Below are positions 9,128-18,170 of a DNA stretch of 64,000 nucleotides, piece by piece. The DNA comes from Nostoc sp. CHAB 5824 (lineage in GTDB: Bacteria; Cyanobacteriota; Cyanobacteriia; Cyanobacteriales; Nostocaceae). Position 1 is the first letter of the stretch. Every line of letters starts with the position of its first letter. The translations under genes were made by a program, and so were the position numbers. Location of the stretch: assembly GCF_020829665.1 (NCBI RefSeq), contig NZ_JAIVFT010000021.1, positions 1 to 64,000 of the forward strand, in the 5' to 3' direction. A model generated the notes under the pieces. The model saw only the letters and a list, made by a program, of their open reading frames with translations. It did not search any database and had not been told where the DNA came from.

Positions 9128-9586
9128 ATGCAAAAGCTAACTCCCTTCTTAATTAGTTGCCTTCTAGTTTTTGGTGTTGCAGCTTGTGATAACGCTTCTA
9201 AAACAGCTGAATCTGCACCCGATCCTAGTGAAGCACCAACCGCACCAACCGCACAAACAACACAAGCTGCTCAACAAGACGCTCAAAGTGAAGTTCGCAG
9301 AAGACAACTTGATGCTGATATTCGCGCCCGCGAACAGCGCAATAATGTCACTGGTGGCGATACAGACAGAGCTACAGGCGATCTATCAAGTCAAGTTCGC
9401 TCTAAGTTGGAGGCAAATATACCCAAGGGTCAATTAACAGTTAAAGCAGCAGAAGATGGAACTGTAACTGTCGCCGGAACTGTGAACAATCAGCAGGAAT
9501 TAGCTAAGATTGAACGTTTAGCTAAGGAAATTAAAGGTGTTAAAGCTGTAGTTGTGACAGCAACTGTTGCCCCACCGAAACAGTAA
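9128..9586 (+). CDS. BON-domain lipoprotein (152 aa)
   Basis: The N-terminus is a lipoprotein signal peptide ending at the lipobox GVAAC, with Cys20 as the expected lipidation site. A Thr/Ala/Gln-rich linker follows (about residues 25-75). The C-terminal 65 residues read LSSQVRSKLEANI ... GTVTVAGTVNNQQEL ... IKGVKAVVVTATV. This is a BON (OsmY/nodulation) domain, a phospholipid- or polymer-binding fold found in periplasmic stress proteins. It should sit on the periplasmic face of a membrane. The gene lies 150 bases after the duplicated stress protein and may be read with it. Two hairpins follow it (9639-9680). Confidence 0.85.
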   Translation: MQKLTPFLISCLLVFGVAACDNASKTAESAPDPSEAPTAPTAQTTQAAQQDAQSEVRRRQLDADIRAREQRNNVTGGDTDRATGDLSSQVRSKLEANIPKGQLTVKAAEDGTVTVAGTVNNQQELAKIERLAKEIKGVKAVVVTATVAPPKQ

Positions 9587-9638
9587 GGCAGCTAACAAGA
9601 AATCCAAGTGAGTAGGTAGGCATAAATAAATTTAAATG

Positions 9639-9680
9639 CCCCTGCTCAGTATTAGGGGTCAGTTATATTTATTACTGACC
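9639..9680. other. Pair of overlapping hairpins after the BON gene
   Basis: CCCCT/AGGGG (9639-9643, 9654-9658) overlaps GGTCAGT/ACTGACC (9657-9663, 9674-9680). The two stems share bases and so are mutually exclusive. There is no T-run, so this is a weak terminator candidate or an RNA-stability element. Confidence 0.4.
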
Positions 9681-9771
9681 ATTAATAATTGAAAACTGAC
9701 GACCTTAATAATTATATTTATTGACGCTCAGTCAGTTATAGAAACTTTTGTAGTTATCGAAAATAAAAACT

Positions 9772-10206
9772 ATGGAAACCGAACAACAGCAACGTGAATC
9801 TATCAATGCTTCCTTATCACAAGGTACGCTAGCGCTTGAAGGTACAGACACTGAAAATTTGCCAAAATTATTACCAGCGCGTGAACCTGAATCTCAATGG
9901 CAGCAAATTAGCAGACAAATTTCTCAATTTTTGGCGCAATTGCCCGAATACTTAGGTAGATTTTTTAATGAGTACAAGCAGCCTTTAATAACCGTTGGTT
10001 TAATTTTGGCGGCAATTGTTACAGTCAAGGTAGTACTCGCAGTACTGGGTGCAATCAATGGTATTCCACTACTCTCACCATTCTTTGAGTTAGTTGGAAT
10101 TAGTTATGGCAGTTGGTTTATTTTCCGTTATCTACTGAATGCTTCTACTCGACAAGAATTAGCCGATGAAATTCAATCACTGAAAAATCAATTTGTGGGC
10201 GAATAA
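9772..10206 (+). CDS. CAAD/CURT1-like thylakoid membrane protein (144 aa)
   Basis: A polar N-terminal part (about 1-60) leads to an amphipathic stretch WQQISRQISQFLAQLPEYLG. Two transmembrane helices follow (about 73-95 and 102-123) and then a charged C-terminal helix TRQELADEIQSLKNQF. This is the CAAD domain layout, first described as an appendage of cyanobacterial aminoacyl-tRNA synthetases. It is homologous to plant CURT1, which bends thylakoid membranes. Here the domain is free-standing, as in most cyanobacterial paralogues, so a role in thylakoid organisation is likely but inferred from the family. A strong terminator follows at 10381. Confidence 0.85.
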   Translation: METEQQQRESINASLSQGTLALEGTDTENLPKLLPAREPESQWQQISRQISQFLAQLPEYLGRFFNEYKQPLITVGLILAAIVTVKVVLAVLGAINGIPLLSPFFELVGISYGSWFIFRYLLNASTRQELADEIQSLKNQFVGE

Positions 10207-10380
10207 ATAACCAATCATTAAACTGGTACACTGTGGCGTAATTTTACTTACGTTTAACAATTGTTTAAGCCTTAAGTCTTATTAATTCACATGGTATCTA
10301 GATTTACGCCACGTTTTCCTAGCCTCAGTACACTAGTCTGTATAGTTCGCTAGTTAAATATATACAATCCAAAAGTTCAC

Positions 10381-10413
10381 ATTCCCGACTTCTCTAAAAA
10401 GTCGGGAATTTTG
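10381..10413 (+). terminator. Strong rho-independent terminator after the CAAD gene
   Basis: An 11-bp perfect stem (ATTCCCGACTT at 10381-10391, AAGTCGGGAAT at 10399-10409) with a 7-base loop is followed by TTTTG. It separates the CAAD gene from the next transcription unit. Confidence 0.88.
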
Positions 10414-10662
10414 TAACTATCCTATTTTGGAGACAAAACGTAGTAGGGATACAACTTCAGGCAAAACCTTTGTTTTACACAATAAACGTAAATTACAAGT
10501 ATTTAGCCAGACTTCATATTAAACTTGGATACATCAAAAGATAGAGAGCATAACATTATATTTAATTTTAAATCACTTCTAAAGATAGTAGCTCGAAGAT
10601 AGAAAACAGCCTAATCTAGGCTTTGAGGTTATTTAATAGATTCTTTAACGAGGGCATAATTT

Positions 10663-11070
10663 ATGGCTAATGAAGCAGTTAATAAAGGTATAGATTCATC
10701 TGATCGAGCTGAAGTAGATACATACGATCGCGGTATTATCCCAGCAGAAACAGCTGCTCGCATGGAAAGAGAGGGAAATCTGTACAAAACAGTCCCTACA
10801 GAAGAAAGAGAAGCAGATGCACCTACCGATGACCAAACTGACCCAGGTAGTGTACGTACCACAGACGGATACACCGTAGACAAAGAAGGTTTGTTGAACA
10901 ACTATGCTGTTGAACCAGAAATGTACTACGAAGAACCAGGTGATGCACGCAAACAAGCAGCAGAAGATACTGCCCAACGTGTAGAAGAACTCGGAGACAT
11001 TAATCAGGACGAGGAAGGCAAGTTGACCGAAAAGGGTGACAAACGCGGTAGAGGCCCAGGAATAGTTTAA
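10663..11070 (+). CDS. Small hydrophilic acidic protein with Ssl1498/Psb34-like motif (135 aa)
   Basis: Not assigned to a characterised family. The protein has no signal peptide or membrane segment, is very rich in Glu and Asp, and is probably disordered, as in many cyanobacterial stress proteins. Residues about 75-88 read GLLNNYAVEPEMYY. This resembles, from memory, the N-terminal LNNxAxEPxxY motif of the small light-harvesting-like Ssl1498/Psb34 and Hli proteins; here there is no membrane helix after it. The C-terminus is Gly/Lys/Arg-rich. ATG at 10663 follows ACGAGGG. Upstream lies a strong terminator and 250 bases of AT-rich leader, so it has its own promoter. A link to photosystem II assembly or to stress is inference. 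Confidence 0.6.
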   Translation: MANEAVNKGIDSSDRAEVDTYDRGIIPAETAARMEREGNLYKTVPTEEREADAPTDDQTDPGSVRTTDGYTVDKEGLLNNYAVEPEMYYEEPGDARKQAAEDTAQRVEELGDINQDEEGKLTEKGDKRGRGPGIV

Positions 11071-11128
11071 TTACAACCATCCTTTTTGCTAGGTGCAATT
11101 ACACGTAAGAAGGCTAAATAGGCGGTTT

Positions 11129-11155
11129 GTAGAGACGCAATGATTGCGTCTCTAC
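11129..11155. repeat. Dispersed palindrome GTAGAGACGCAAT / ATTGCGTCTCTAC
   Basis: Two perfect 13-base arms around a single G, lying between convergent genes. GTAGAGACGC palindromes of this kind are common between Nostoc genes. It may also serve as a bidirectional terminator for 10663-11070 and 11199-12761. Confidence 0.75.
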
Positions 11156-11198
11156 TTATATGTATGGGCATGGGGCCAATATTTCCAGAAGTATGTTA

Positions 11199-12761
11199 CT
11201 AAATAATCAGCGGCTCAAGTTCACGATTATGCCATTGCCGCTGATGCCATTCGACAACCAAGGGACGGACAATGAATTTGGGATGGCCTTCGCCTTTAAC
11301 GTCAATGCGTAAACCTGAGTAAGGTCGCCGCTTCTGGAAACCTTGACCGTTGCGACCAATGAAAAAATGCGATCGCGCCACTAATCTATTTTCATTTCCA
11401 AAAGTCTCCATCAAATCTGCTCCCTCAATCCGCTGGCGTCGCAAACTAAACCCACTACCACCACAAACAATCCAGTGGATATGAGAATCAGCGTGTCCTG
11501 TATCCATTGTCTCCAGGTGTTCCAAGCAGTGCGCGTGACCGTTTAATACCAAATCAACCAAAGAACGCCCCTGAGTTAGGGAACCTATTTCTTTAGCTAC
11601 CGCATCCAGCACATCACGGAGGCGATCGCGAATTATTAAAGTCTGTGCTTGTTGCCACTTTGTCGCCTCAGTTACATAGGGAGGATGATGGAAATAAATC
11701 ACCCTTCCCCGAACTTCAGAATTATTCCAAGATTCAATTAATCTTTGCTTAAGCCACTCCAATTGTTCAGTGTCAGTCAGCGTTGTTTTATCAGCAGCTA
11801 ATTGCTTATCGATATCAACAATAATTTCTTCAATTTGTGACAGCTTGGCATGGAAGTCGTCTAATTGGTCGGCTTCGCTAGGGTCTTCTGGACGAAGCTT
11901 GGCTGAGATTTCAATGATTTGCAGCTTTTCTTGCTCCAAATCTTCACGACGTTTTTCTAAGATTTTGCGCTTTGCGTCACCTTGTTTTGTTTTAGGTAGG
12001 GGCGGTGGATCGTTAAATGTATTAGAATCCAAGGCAAAAAAATCAATACCGCCATAGCGAAAAGTGTAGTAGCGATTGGGAAGACGAGTGAAGTGTCCAG
12101 GTTTATAGCTAAGACAATAACCTGTATCTGTCTTGGCTGTGTAGTACTGATTTAAATGATGATTTAACTCTCCTGGAAGCTGAAACGCCTTTAGATAGTC
12201 CAGAAATGCCCGCGCGTAGGCTTCACCCGTCCCTGAGCCATGCAAGCCTACATCTAGGTCTAACCGCGATCGCAACAAGTGACGAATGGGTAATGTTGTC
12301 AGAGAAGCCAAGCTCAATAAAATCGGCAAGTTATAGTAATCGTGATTTCCCAGTACAGGTAAAATGGGTAGCTTAAAAATCATCTGGTCATAAGCAATCT
12401 GTCTGGGATGCTCTCCCCCCAAGATAAACTCTCGATAAGGCTGGATGAAGTTCTGCTGGTAGTATTCACTCGACCCCACTAAATAGATCACATCCCCGGT
12501 ATGCAGCATAAAGCGGGATTCGTTGTGATGCGGCAGCATCAGTTCAGCTACCTTTCGCTGGGGATTGTGTCCCCGGTGCTTGCCGGAACCACTATCACCT
12601 ACAACTAAAAATGAGAACTCAGAATTGTCTGTTTGACCATCCTCCAACACCAACCGAGTTTGGTCGATGTTCCGTTCCACAATTAACGGATCTTGCCACC
12701 GTACTCGCTGATTCATTTTACGAATTTTGTTAGCGATCGCTGGATCAGATACAAGTTTCAA
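11199..12761 (-). CDS. Purple-acid-phosphatase-like metallophosphoesterase (520 aa)
   Basis: The five metal-binding blocks of the calcineurin/purple acid phosphatase superfamily are present in order: GDSG, GDVIY, GNHDYY, FHHPPY and GHAH. The protein should hydrolyse phosphoesters with a two-metal centre; the substrate cannot be read from sequence. Between blocks 3 and 4 there is an insertion with a long charged coiled coil (about residues 265-335). There is no signal peptide, so it appears cytoplasmic. I keep the TTG start at 12761 because CAGGAG lies nine bases before it; an ATG at 12716 (residue 16) is an alternative. It lies 35 bases downstream of the lipid-kinase-like gene and is probably co-transcribed with it. 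Confidence 0.82.
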   Translation of the reverse strand: MKLVSDPAIANKIRKMNQRVRWQDPLIVERNIDQTRLVLEDGQTDNSEFSFLVVGDSGSGKHRGHNPQRKVAELMLPHHNESRFMLHTGDVIYLVGSSEYYQQNFIQPYREFILGGEHPRQIAYDQMIFKLPILPVLGNHDYYNLPILLSLASLTTLPIRHLLRSRLDLDVGLHGSGTGEAYARAFLDYLKAFQLPGELNHHLNQYYTAKTDTGYCLSYKPGHFTRLPNRYYTFRYGGIDFFALDSNTFNDPPPLPKTKQGDAKRKILEKRREDLEQEKLQIIEISAKLRPEDPSEADQLDDFHAKLSQIEEIIVDIDKQLAADKTTLTDTEQLEWLKQRLIESWNNSEVRGRVIYFHHPPYVTEATKWQQAQTLIIRDRLRDVLDAVAKEIGSLTQGRSLVDLVLNGHAHCLEHLETMDTGHADSHIHWIVCGGSGFSLRRQRIEGADLMETFGNENRLVARSHFFIGRNGQGFQKRRPYSGLRIDVKGEGHPKFIVRPLVVEWHQRQWHNRELEPLII

Positions 12762-12796
12762 TGCAACCTACTCCTGAATTTTGTATTAGGAATCTG

Positions 12797-13780
12797 TTAT
12801 TCCCCCCCTGCTTCCCCTGCTGTGTCTTTCATCTCAATAGTCAGATTAGGGAGTCCTTCTAATTTTTCGGTAGGCTCTACTTCTTCTACTAATGGCACAA
12901 AAATTTTCAAACCTGCTGGTACACACTTAATTTCTACTGGTGTTGTGCCTACTATTTCACCGTCTAAAACAACCTTTTGCGGTGGCTCAGTCGTAATTTT
13001 AAATTGTTTGGCTCGTAGGAAGCCAATATCATTTCGTTCTACGGCGTTACCTGTAGAAGCGGTTTGAAATAGATGAAATGTAGCTGCGATCGCTCCTGCT
13101 TTGTTAGCTGGAGCTACAATCGTTAAATCTAGTAACCCATCATTATAAATCAGACCAGCTGGGCCTTGAGCTAAAACTGAGGTGGGAGGCGCGGCATTTG
13201 CTACTGTAACTGCACAGGCACTAGTTTTAATTATCTTGTCTTCTGTTTCAATTTCAACATCAAAGTTTTTTAAGTTTCTCAGTTGTTGAATTCCTGCCAA
13301 AACGTAGGCCATCATGCCAAAGCGATTCTTGGCGTCTCGGTCTGCCAATTCTACAGTTTCAGCTTCAAAGCCAATACCTGCCAAGAGTACCATTGGGCGA
13401 TCGTTGCAATAGGCTACGTCTACATGGTGGGTTCCTCCCTGCAAAATTGTCTCACACGCACCTGCGATCGTGTCAGGAATATTTAAAGCTGTGGCAAAAG
13501 CGTTTGCTGTTCCTCGAGAAATGATCCCAAATGGAATCTCAGTACCTATTAAAGCCGCCGCTGCCGCTGAGAGGGTACCATCTCCCCCCGAAGCAATGAT
13601 CGCATCTACCCCTCGCTCTACTGCTGCATAGGCCAGTTCGTCAGCGTCGATTTCTTCAGTTGTGAGATAAATATCTAGGTCAATTTCTGGCTCTAATATT
13701 GCCCGAATTTCTGCCAGTTCTAAATCTGGGTCACCCTGACCCGCAACTGGATTGAAGATGAGGCAGGCGGAACGATTCAT
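12797..13780 (-). CDS. YegS/diacylglycerol-kinase-like lipid kinase (327 aa)
   Basis: Residues 1-140 form the catalytic domain of the diacylglycerol/sphingosine kinase family, with FNPVAGQGD near the N-terminus and the nucleotide-binding motif SGGDGTLS at about 64-71. The C-terminal beta-sandwich (DGLLDLTIV ... VVLDGE) completes the YegS/DgkB fold. Expected reaction: ATP-dependent phosphorylation of a lipid. Family members differ in substrate, so this is left general. The last residues (AGEAGGE) are encoded by a C-rich low-complexity tract of the type found between genes elsewhere in the window. ATG at 13780. It is followed after 35 bases by the phosphoesterase gene, suggesting a kinase-phosphatase pair in one operon. 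Confidence 0.87.
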   Translation of the reverse strand: MNRSACLIFNPVAGQGDPDLELAEIRAILEPEIDLDIYLTTEEIDADELAYAAVERGVDAIIASGGDGTLSAAAAALIGTEIPFGIISRGTANAFATALNIPDTIAGACETILQGGTHHVDVAYCNDRPMVLLAGIGFEAETVELADRDAKNRFGMMAYVLAGIQQLRNLKNFDVEIETEDKIIKTSACAVTVANAAPPTSVLAQGPAGLIYNDGLLDLTIVAPANKAGAIAATFHLFQTASTGNAVERNDIGFLRAKQFKITTEPPQKVVLDGEIVGTTPVEIKCVPAGLKIFVPLVEEVEPTEKLEGLPNLTIEMKDTAGEAGGE

Positions 13781-14078
13781 AAAATATAAAAGCTAAACTT
13801 AGATCACTAAAATACCAAATTCTTTTTAGCATTCTTGCGAAATTTCGGCTTCCTTCTGGCGGCTGGTTTACCTTTCGTAAGAAGTTTAGAAGTGTTCTGC
13901 ATTGGAACATAAGCTGTCGCGCATTTAACTGCATATCTTTTCGTGTTGGCTGTTGACAGTTGATAGTTAACCGTCAGCGGTCAACGAACTTAGGAAGTGA
14001 CTGTGTAATTTAAAAGCGTAATAGCTTATCAATGCTGACGTATATTTTGGTATCTACTTAAACAATAAAAACTTTGCC

Positions 14079-14501
14079 ATGCGTCAATTATTACTAGTTT
14101 TAGCAAGTATGCTAACTCTCAGCAGTTTAGATACTCCCACTATAGCAATAGCAGGCATAAAACCTGATTTACCTGAGATGCGCTTAGTTCAAAAGTTCAA
14201 CTGCAATAATCCTCAAACTCAAATAGCAATTAATGAATGCGCGAAGTTGTCTTATCAAAATGCAGATAAAAAACTGAATCAAGTTTATCAACAATTACTA
14301 CCTACTTTAGAAAGGTCTAGTAAACAGAAATTGATTGCTGCACAGCTAGCATGGATCAAGTTTCGAGATACCAATTGTGAATTTGAGAGAAGCAGATATG
14401 AGGGAGGAAGTATTGCCTCTAGTATTTATTCTAGTTGTCTAGAAAATACCACAAAATTACGTACCCAAGAATTACAAGAATATCTTAAATCCGACCCTTA
14501 A
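14079..14501 (+). CDS. Exported LprI/DUF1311-type protein (140 aa)
   Basis: A signal peptide (about residues 1-25, ending AIA) precedes a small domain with the DUF1311/LprI pattern: CNNPQTQIAINECA at about 42-55, then KLNQVYQQLL, AAQLAWIKFRDTNCEFE, GGSIASSIYSSCL and TTKLRTQEL. Four cysteines probably form two disulfides in the periplasm. The family includes the lysozyme inhibitor LprI, but most members have no known function. The gene stands alone between a minus-strand operon and a Uma2 gene. Confidence 0.8.
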   Translation: MRQLLLVLASMLTLSSLDTPTIAIAGIKPDLPEMRLVQKFNCNNPQTQIAINECAKLSYQNADKKLNQVYQQLLPTLERSSKQKLIAAQLAWIKFRDTNCEFERSRYEGGSIASSIYSSCLENTTKLRTQELQEYLKSDP

Positions 14502-14603
14502 ATAGTCGAATTAATAAGGTAATTTAAACTGTTTGGCGAGCGCAACTTGACTAAGCGATCGCCGAACCTCTTACGCCGAAACCCCTACTGAAACTGAATC
14601 TGT

Positions 14604-15170
14604 TTACTCTGCTTTCATCTTTAACCAGCTAAATACCTGTTCTACTGTCAATTTTAAATCAACACCATCTAGAACAGCCAAGCTATCTCCTTTATGACAA
14701 AATTCTGGTTGTTGATGTGGTTGAAAAACGAGAATTGAGCGGTCATCAGGATCAATTAACCATCCCAACTGACAACCATATTTTAAGCAGTGCAAGATAT
14801 TGCTTGTAACTCGATTGGAACTCTGTTCTGGAGAGAGAATTTCAATTGTCCAGTTCGGAGCAATTAACACATCATCTACTGGTTCTCCGTTCTCGTCAAA
14901 CTCAATTTGTTGCCAACGGATAACCGCCACATCAGGAACAATTGACCGACCACCAAAAGTACAACGCAACTCTGGAAAAGCAAAAGCGATTTGCTTATTT
15001 TCTGTGACTTCATTAATTCCATTAATCAACTTAGCCTGAAGTCGGGAGTGGCGGGTTTTCGGCATTGGTTTTAGGATAATCTCACCATCAATATAAATGC
15101 TTGCAGGTTTTGTTTCTGGTAACTTCAGAAACTCCTCTAGGGTTAGAGATGCAGATTTTGCAACACTCAT
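14604..15170 (-). CDS. Uma2 family (DUF820) putative nuclease (188 aa)
   Basis: Typical Uma2 layout: the N-terminal LTLEEFLKLPE, then YIDGEIILKPMP, the metal-binding motif VPDVAVIR and WTIEILSPEQSS, and later CLKYGCQLGWLIDPD. These correspond to the Asp and Glu of a PD-(D/E)XK nuclease core. Uma2 proteins are extremely numerous in filamentous cyanobacteria and their role is not established. A second, distant family member lies at 23866-24516. ATG at 15170. Confidence 0.85.
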   Translation of the reverse strand: MSVAKSASLTLEEFLKLPETKPASIYIDGEIILKPMPKTRHSRLQAKLINGINEVTENKQIAFAFPELRCTFGGRSIVPDVAVIRWQQIEFDENGEPVDDVLIAPNWTIEILSPEQSSNRVTSNILHCLKYGCQLGWLIDPDDRSILVFQPHQQPEFCHKGDSLAVLDGVDLKLTVEQVFSWLKMKAE

Positions 15171-15340
15171 GATTTCTGCTACTCCGAAAGTCCTACATCC
15201 AGTTTAGAGCAGTTTTCAATCGATACACTGTGCATTTTTCTTGTCCTCAAGTAATAAATTAAGAGGGCTGTACCGTAATAATACTGTACTAAAGAGTGTT
15301 GTTTAAGATTCCTGGAATAAGCTTTAGGTAAAGAATTGTA

Positions 15341-15369
15341 ATCCAAAATCCAAAATCCAAACTCCAAAA
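15341..15369. repeat. Heptamer short tandem repeat (ATCCAAA)n
   Basis: ATCCAAA is repeated three times, then a degenerate CTCCAAA copy. This is the class of short tandemly repeated repetitive (STRR) sequence characteristic of heterocystous cyanobacteria. It lies just upstream of hemC. Confidence 0.8.
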
Positions 15370-15439
15370 TTGGTATGAGTCCCTGACTACGGTAGTCTAG
15401 ATGAGAGTAAATTTATCGCCTGCGATATTATATTGTTTT

Positions 15440-16411
15440 ATGACTTCAGTTGTTTCTAGCCCCCCACGCACTATTCGGATCGGTTCACGCAAAAGCCAAC
15501 TTGCTCTGGTTCAAACCTACTGGGTACAAGAGCAACTCCAGAACAGCTTTCCTGATATCAATTTTGAAGTCCATACCATGTCTACCCAAGGCGATAAAAT
15601 CTTGGATGTAGCATTAGCTAAGATTGGCGATAAAGGACTTTTTACTAAAGAACTTGAACTCGGAATGCTTAATCAGGAGATTGACTTTGCGGTTCATTCT
15701 CTCAAGGATTTGCCGACTCACTTACCTGAAGGGTTGACACTGGCAGCAATTACTGAACGGGAAAATCCAGCAGATGCATTAGTAGTGCATGAAAAGCACA
15801 AAGATAAACAAATTGATACATTGCCAGAAGGTGCGGTAATCGGTACATCTTCGCTGCGGCGGTTAGCACAATTACGCCACCATTTCCCGCACTTTACCTT
15901 TAAGGATGTCCGGGGAAACTTAATTACACGGTTGGCAAAACTGGATGCAGGCGAATACGATGCCCTAATTTTGGCAGCAGCAGGGTTAGAGAGATTGGGA
16001 ATGGGCGATCGCATACATCAAATTATCCCCAAAGAAATCTCCCTCCACGCCGTTGGACAAGGAGCCTTAGGGATAGAATGCCGTGCTGATGATAGTGAAT
16101 TGCTATCTCTACTTAAAGTGATCGAACACCCCGAAACACGCGATCGCTGTCTTGCCGAACGATCTTTTTTACGTTCCTTAGAGGGCGGCTGTCAAGTACC
16201 TATTGGTGTAAATACAGAAATATCTGGTGAGAATTTGACCTTAACAGGGATAGTTGCCAGTGTAGATGGTCAAAAGTTCGTAAAAGATACCGTCACAGGG
16301 ATTGCCAACAAAGCAGAAGCGCTAGGCATAGAACTAGCAGAACTGTTGCGGCAACAGGGAGCGCAAGAAATTTTGTCAGAAATTTTTGCGGTGATTCAGC
16401 GCGGTTCCTAA
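15440..16411 (+). CDS. hemC: Hydroxymethylbilane synthase (porphobilinogen deaminase)
   Basis: Joins four porphobilinogens into hydroxymethylbilane for heme, chlorophyll and bilin synthesis in the cytoplasm. The sequence shows IRIGSRKSQLALVQT at the N-terminus, the substrate-binding region VHSLKDLPT, GTSSLRR, VRGNxxTRLxKL, and GGCQVPIG, whose cysteine carries the dipyrromethane cofactor. From the ATG at 15440 the protein is 323 residues, the usual size. An in-frame ATG 39 bases upstream would add 13 residues that do not fit the family, and neither has a clear ribosome site. glgA follows after 140 bases in the same direction. Confidence 0.95.
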   Translation: MTSVVSSPPRTIRIGSRKSQLALVQTYWVQEQLQNSFPDINFEVHTMSTQGDKILDVALAKIGDKGLFTKELELGMLNQEIDFAVHSLKDLPTHLPEGLTLAAITERENPADALVVHEKHKDKQIDTLPEGAVIGTSSLRRLAQLRHHFPHFTFKDVRGNLITRLAKLDAGEYDALILAAAGLERLGMGDRIHQIIPKEISLHAVGQGALGIECRADDSELLSLLKVIEHPETRDRCLAERSFLRSLEGGCQVPIGVNTEISGENLTLTGIVASVDGQKFVKDTVTGIANKAEALGIELAELLRQQGAQEILSEIFAVIQRGS

Positions 16412-16551
16412 GCAATTGGGCAAGCCAATGTGATTAGATAAGAATTGATCGCCGTTGCACCAAAGACGTGTCAGACGCGACAAATCGTGTTGGTCAGGAT
16501 CAGAAAGTTAATTTGACAAATATAGACAGAATCGGGGAAGCAAAAATTACC

Positions 16552-17991
16552 ATGCGGATTCTATTTGTTGCAGCAGAGGCAGCACCCATTGCCAAAGTAG
16601 GAGGAATGGGTGATGTTGTCGGGGCATTGCCTAAAGTCCTGAGAGAAATGGGGCATGATGTACGGATATTCTTGCCTTACTATGGCTTCCTGCCAGACAA
16701 AATGGAAGTTCCCAAAGAACCCATCTGGCGAGGAAATGCGATGTTCCAAGAATTTGCTGTTTATGAAAGCGTTCTGCCTGGTACTGATGTTCCCTTGTAC
16801 TTATTTGGACATCCCGTTTTCCTACCCCGCCGCATTTATTCGGGAGATGATGAAGACTGGCGGTTCACCTTTTTTGCTAATGGTGCAGCTGAGTTTGCCT
16901 GGAATTATTGGAAACCGGAAATTATCCATTGTCACGATTGGCATACGGGAATGATTCCCGTTTGGATGCACCAAGATCCTGATATCACCACAGTGTTTAC
17001 CATTCATAATCTGGCTTATCAAGGGCCGTGGCGTTGGTATTTAGAGAAAATTACTTGGTGTCCTTGGTATATGCAAGGACACAACACAATGGCAGCGGCG
17101 GTGCAATTTGCCAATAAGGTAAATACAGTTTCGCCTACCTATGCCGAGCAAATCAAGACACCTACTTATGGTGAAACATTAGAAGGTTTGCTGTCCTTTA
17201 TTAGCGGTAAATTATCTGGGATTATCAACGGGATTGATACTGAAGTTTATAACCCAGAAAATGACAAATACATTTCCCAAACTTTCACTGCTGATAGCCT
17301 GGAGAAACGCAAAGCCAACAAAATTGCTTTGCAAGAAGAAGTAGGATTAGAAGTCAACTCCAAAGCCTTTTTAATTGGGATTGTGACCCGATTAGTGGAA
17401 CAAAAAGGCATTGACTTGATATTGCAAATCCTCGATCGCTTCCTTTCCTATACAGATGCACAATTTGTGCTGTTAGGGACAGGCGATCGCTACTATGAAA
17501 CTCAGATGTGGCAATTAGCATCCCGCTTTCCCGGACGCATGGCAACTTACTTACTGTATAACGATGCCTTGTCTCGTCGGATCTACGCTGGTACTGATGC
17601 CTTCCTAATGCCTAGTCGTTTTGAACCTTGTGGTATTAGCCAAATGATGTCTTTGCGCTACGGTTCTGTGCCCATTGTCCGCCGCACAGGTGGATTAGTT
17701 GACACTGTAACCCATCACGACCCCGAAAATGCAGCAGGCACCGGTTATTGCTTTGATCGCTATGAACCGTTAGACCTTTTTACCTCTATGATCCGGGCTT
17801 GGGAAGGCTTCCGTTTTAAACCGCAATGGCAAGAATTACAGAAACGTGGCATGGCCCAAGACTTTAGTTGGTATCAATCTGCCAAAGAGTACGTGAAGTT
17901 ATACAGGTCAATTTACGGTTTGCCAGAAGAAGAGGAGACACCACAACCAAAGTTAGTGTTAAACGAGGTAGTCACTAATATTAAGTCGTAA
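16552..17991 (+). CDS. glgA: Glycogen synthase (ADP-glucose transferring)
   Basis: GT5-family glycogen/starch synthase that adds glucose from ADP-glucose to alpha-1,4-glucan. Near the N-terminus MRILFVAAEAAPIAKVGGMGDVV contains the ADP-glucose-binding K-x-G-G. Further on are HCHDWHTG, TIHNLAYQG, NGIDTEVYNP, VTRLVEQKG, and the C-terminal PSRFEPCGISQMMSLRYG with its catalytic Glu. The AKVGG form resembles plant starch synthase III/IV more than the KTGG of enterobacterial GlgA. I use the ATG at 16552 (479 residues), because the 28 residues added by a GTG at 16468 are unlike the family. A compound terminator follows at 18038. Confidence 0.94.
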   Translation: MRILFVAAEAAPIAKVGGMGDVVGALPKVLREMGHDVRIFLPYYGFLPDKMEVPKEPIWRGNAMFQEFAVYESVLPGTDVPLYLFGHPVFLPRRIYSGDDEDWRFTFFANGAAEFAWNYWKPEIIHCHDWHTGMIPVWMHQDPDITTVFTIHNLAYQGPWRWYLEKITWCPWYMQGHNTMAAAVQFANKVNTVSPTYAEQIKTPTYGETLEGLLSFISGKLSGIINGIDTEVYNPENDKYISQTFTADSLEKRKANKIALQEEVGLEVNSKAFLIGIVTRLVEQKGIDLILQILDRFLSYTDAQFVLLGTGDRYYETQMWQLASRFPGRMATYLLYNDALSRRIYAGTDAFLMPSRFEPCGISQMMSLRYGSVPIVRRTGGLVDTVTHHDPENAAGTGYCFDRYEPLDLFTSMIRAWEGFRFKPQWQELQKRGMAQDFSWYQSAKEYVKLYRSIYGLPEEEETPQPKLVLNEVVTNIKS

Positions 17992-18037
17992 ACCTCTGTA
18001 GGGGTGTACAGATATATGTATGCACCTAATTTTTGAG

Positions 18038-18098
18038 ACTCATGATAGTATTATTTAGATTAGCCTGATATCTAAAGATGCTAATCATGAGTTTTTTT
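18038..18098 (+). terminator. Terminator after glgA, two nested stems
   Basis: An outer stem ACTCATGAT/ATCATGAGT (18038-18046, 18084-18092) encloses an inner stem TTTAGAT/ATCTAAA (18054-18060, 18070-18076). A run of Ts follows at 18092-18098. Confidence 0.85.
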
Positions 18099-18130
18099 GT
18101 TTCTGAAACAATTTTTTAACTATTTAATAG

Positions 18131-18170
18131 GATGTTGAAAAGTGTTTGGCTGTGATTTTAGGCACTTACT
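18131..18170 (+). repeat. Dispersed approximately 35-bp repeat, copy 1
   Basis: The segment TTGAAAAGTG...GGCTGT...ATTTTAGGCACTTA recurs in inverted orientation at 27125-27163 with about three mismatches. Neither copy lies in a gene. Confidence 0.75.

Noticed and set aside
16468..16551. GTG start 28 codons upstream of glgA
   Set aside because: The extension is unlike glycogen synthases, which begin at the MRILFVAAE region.
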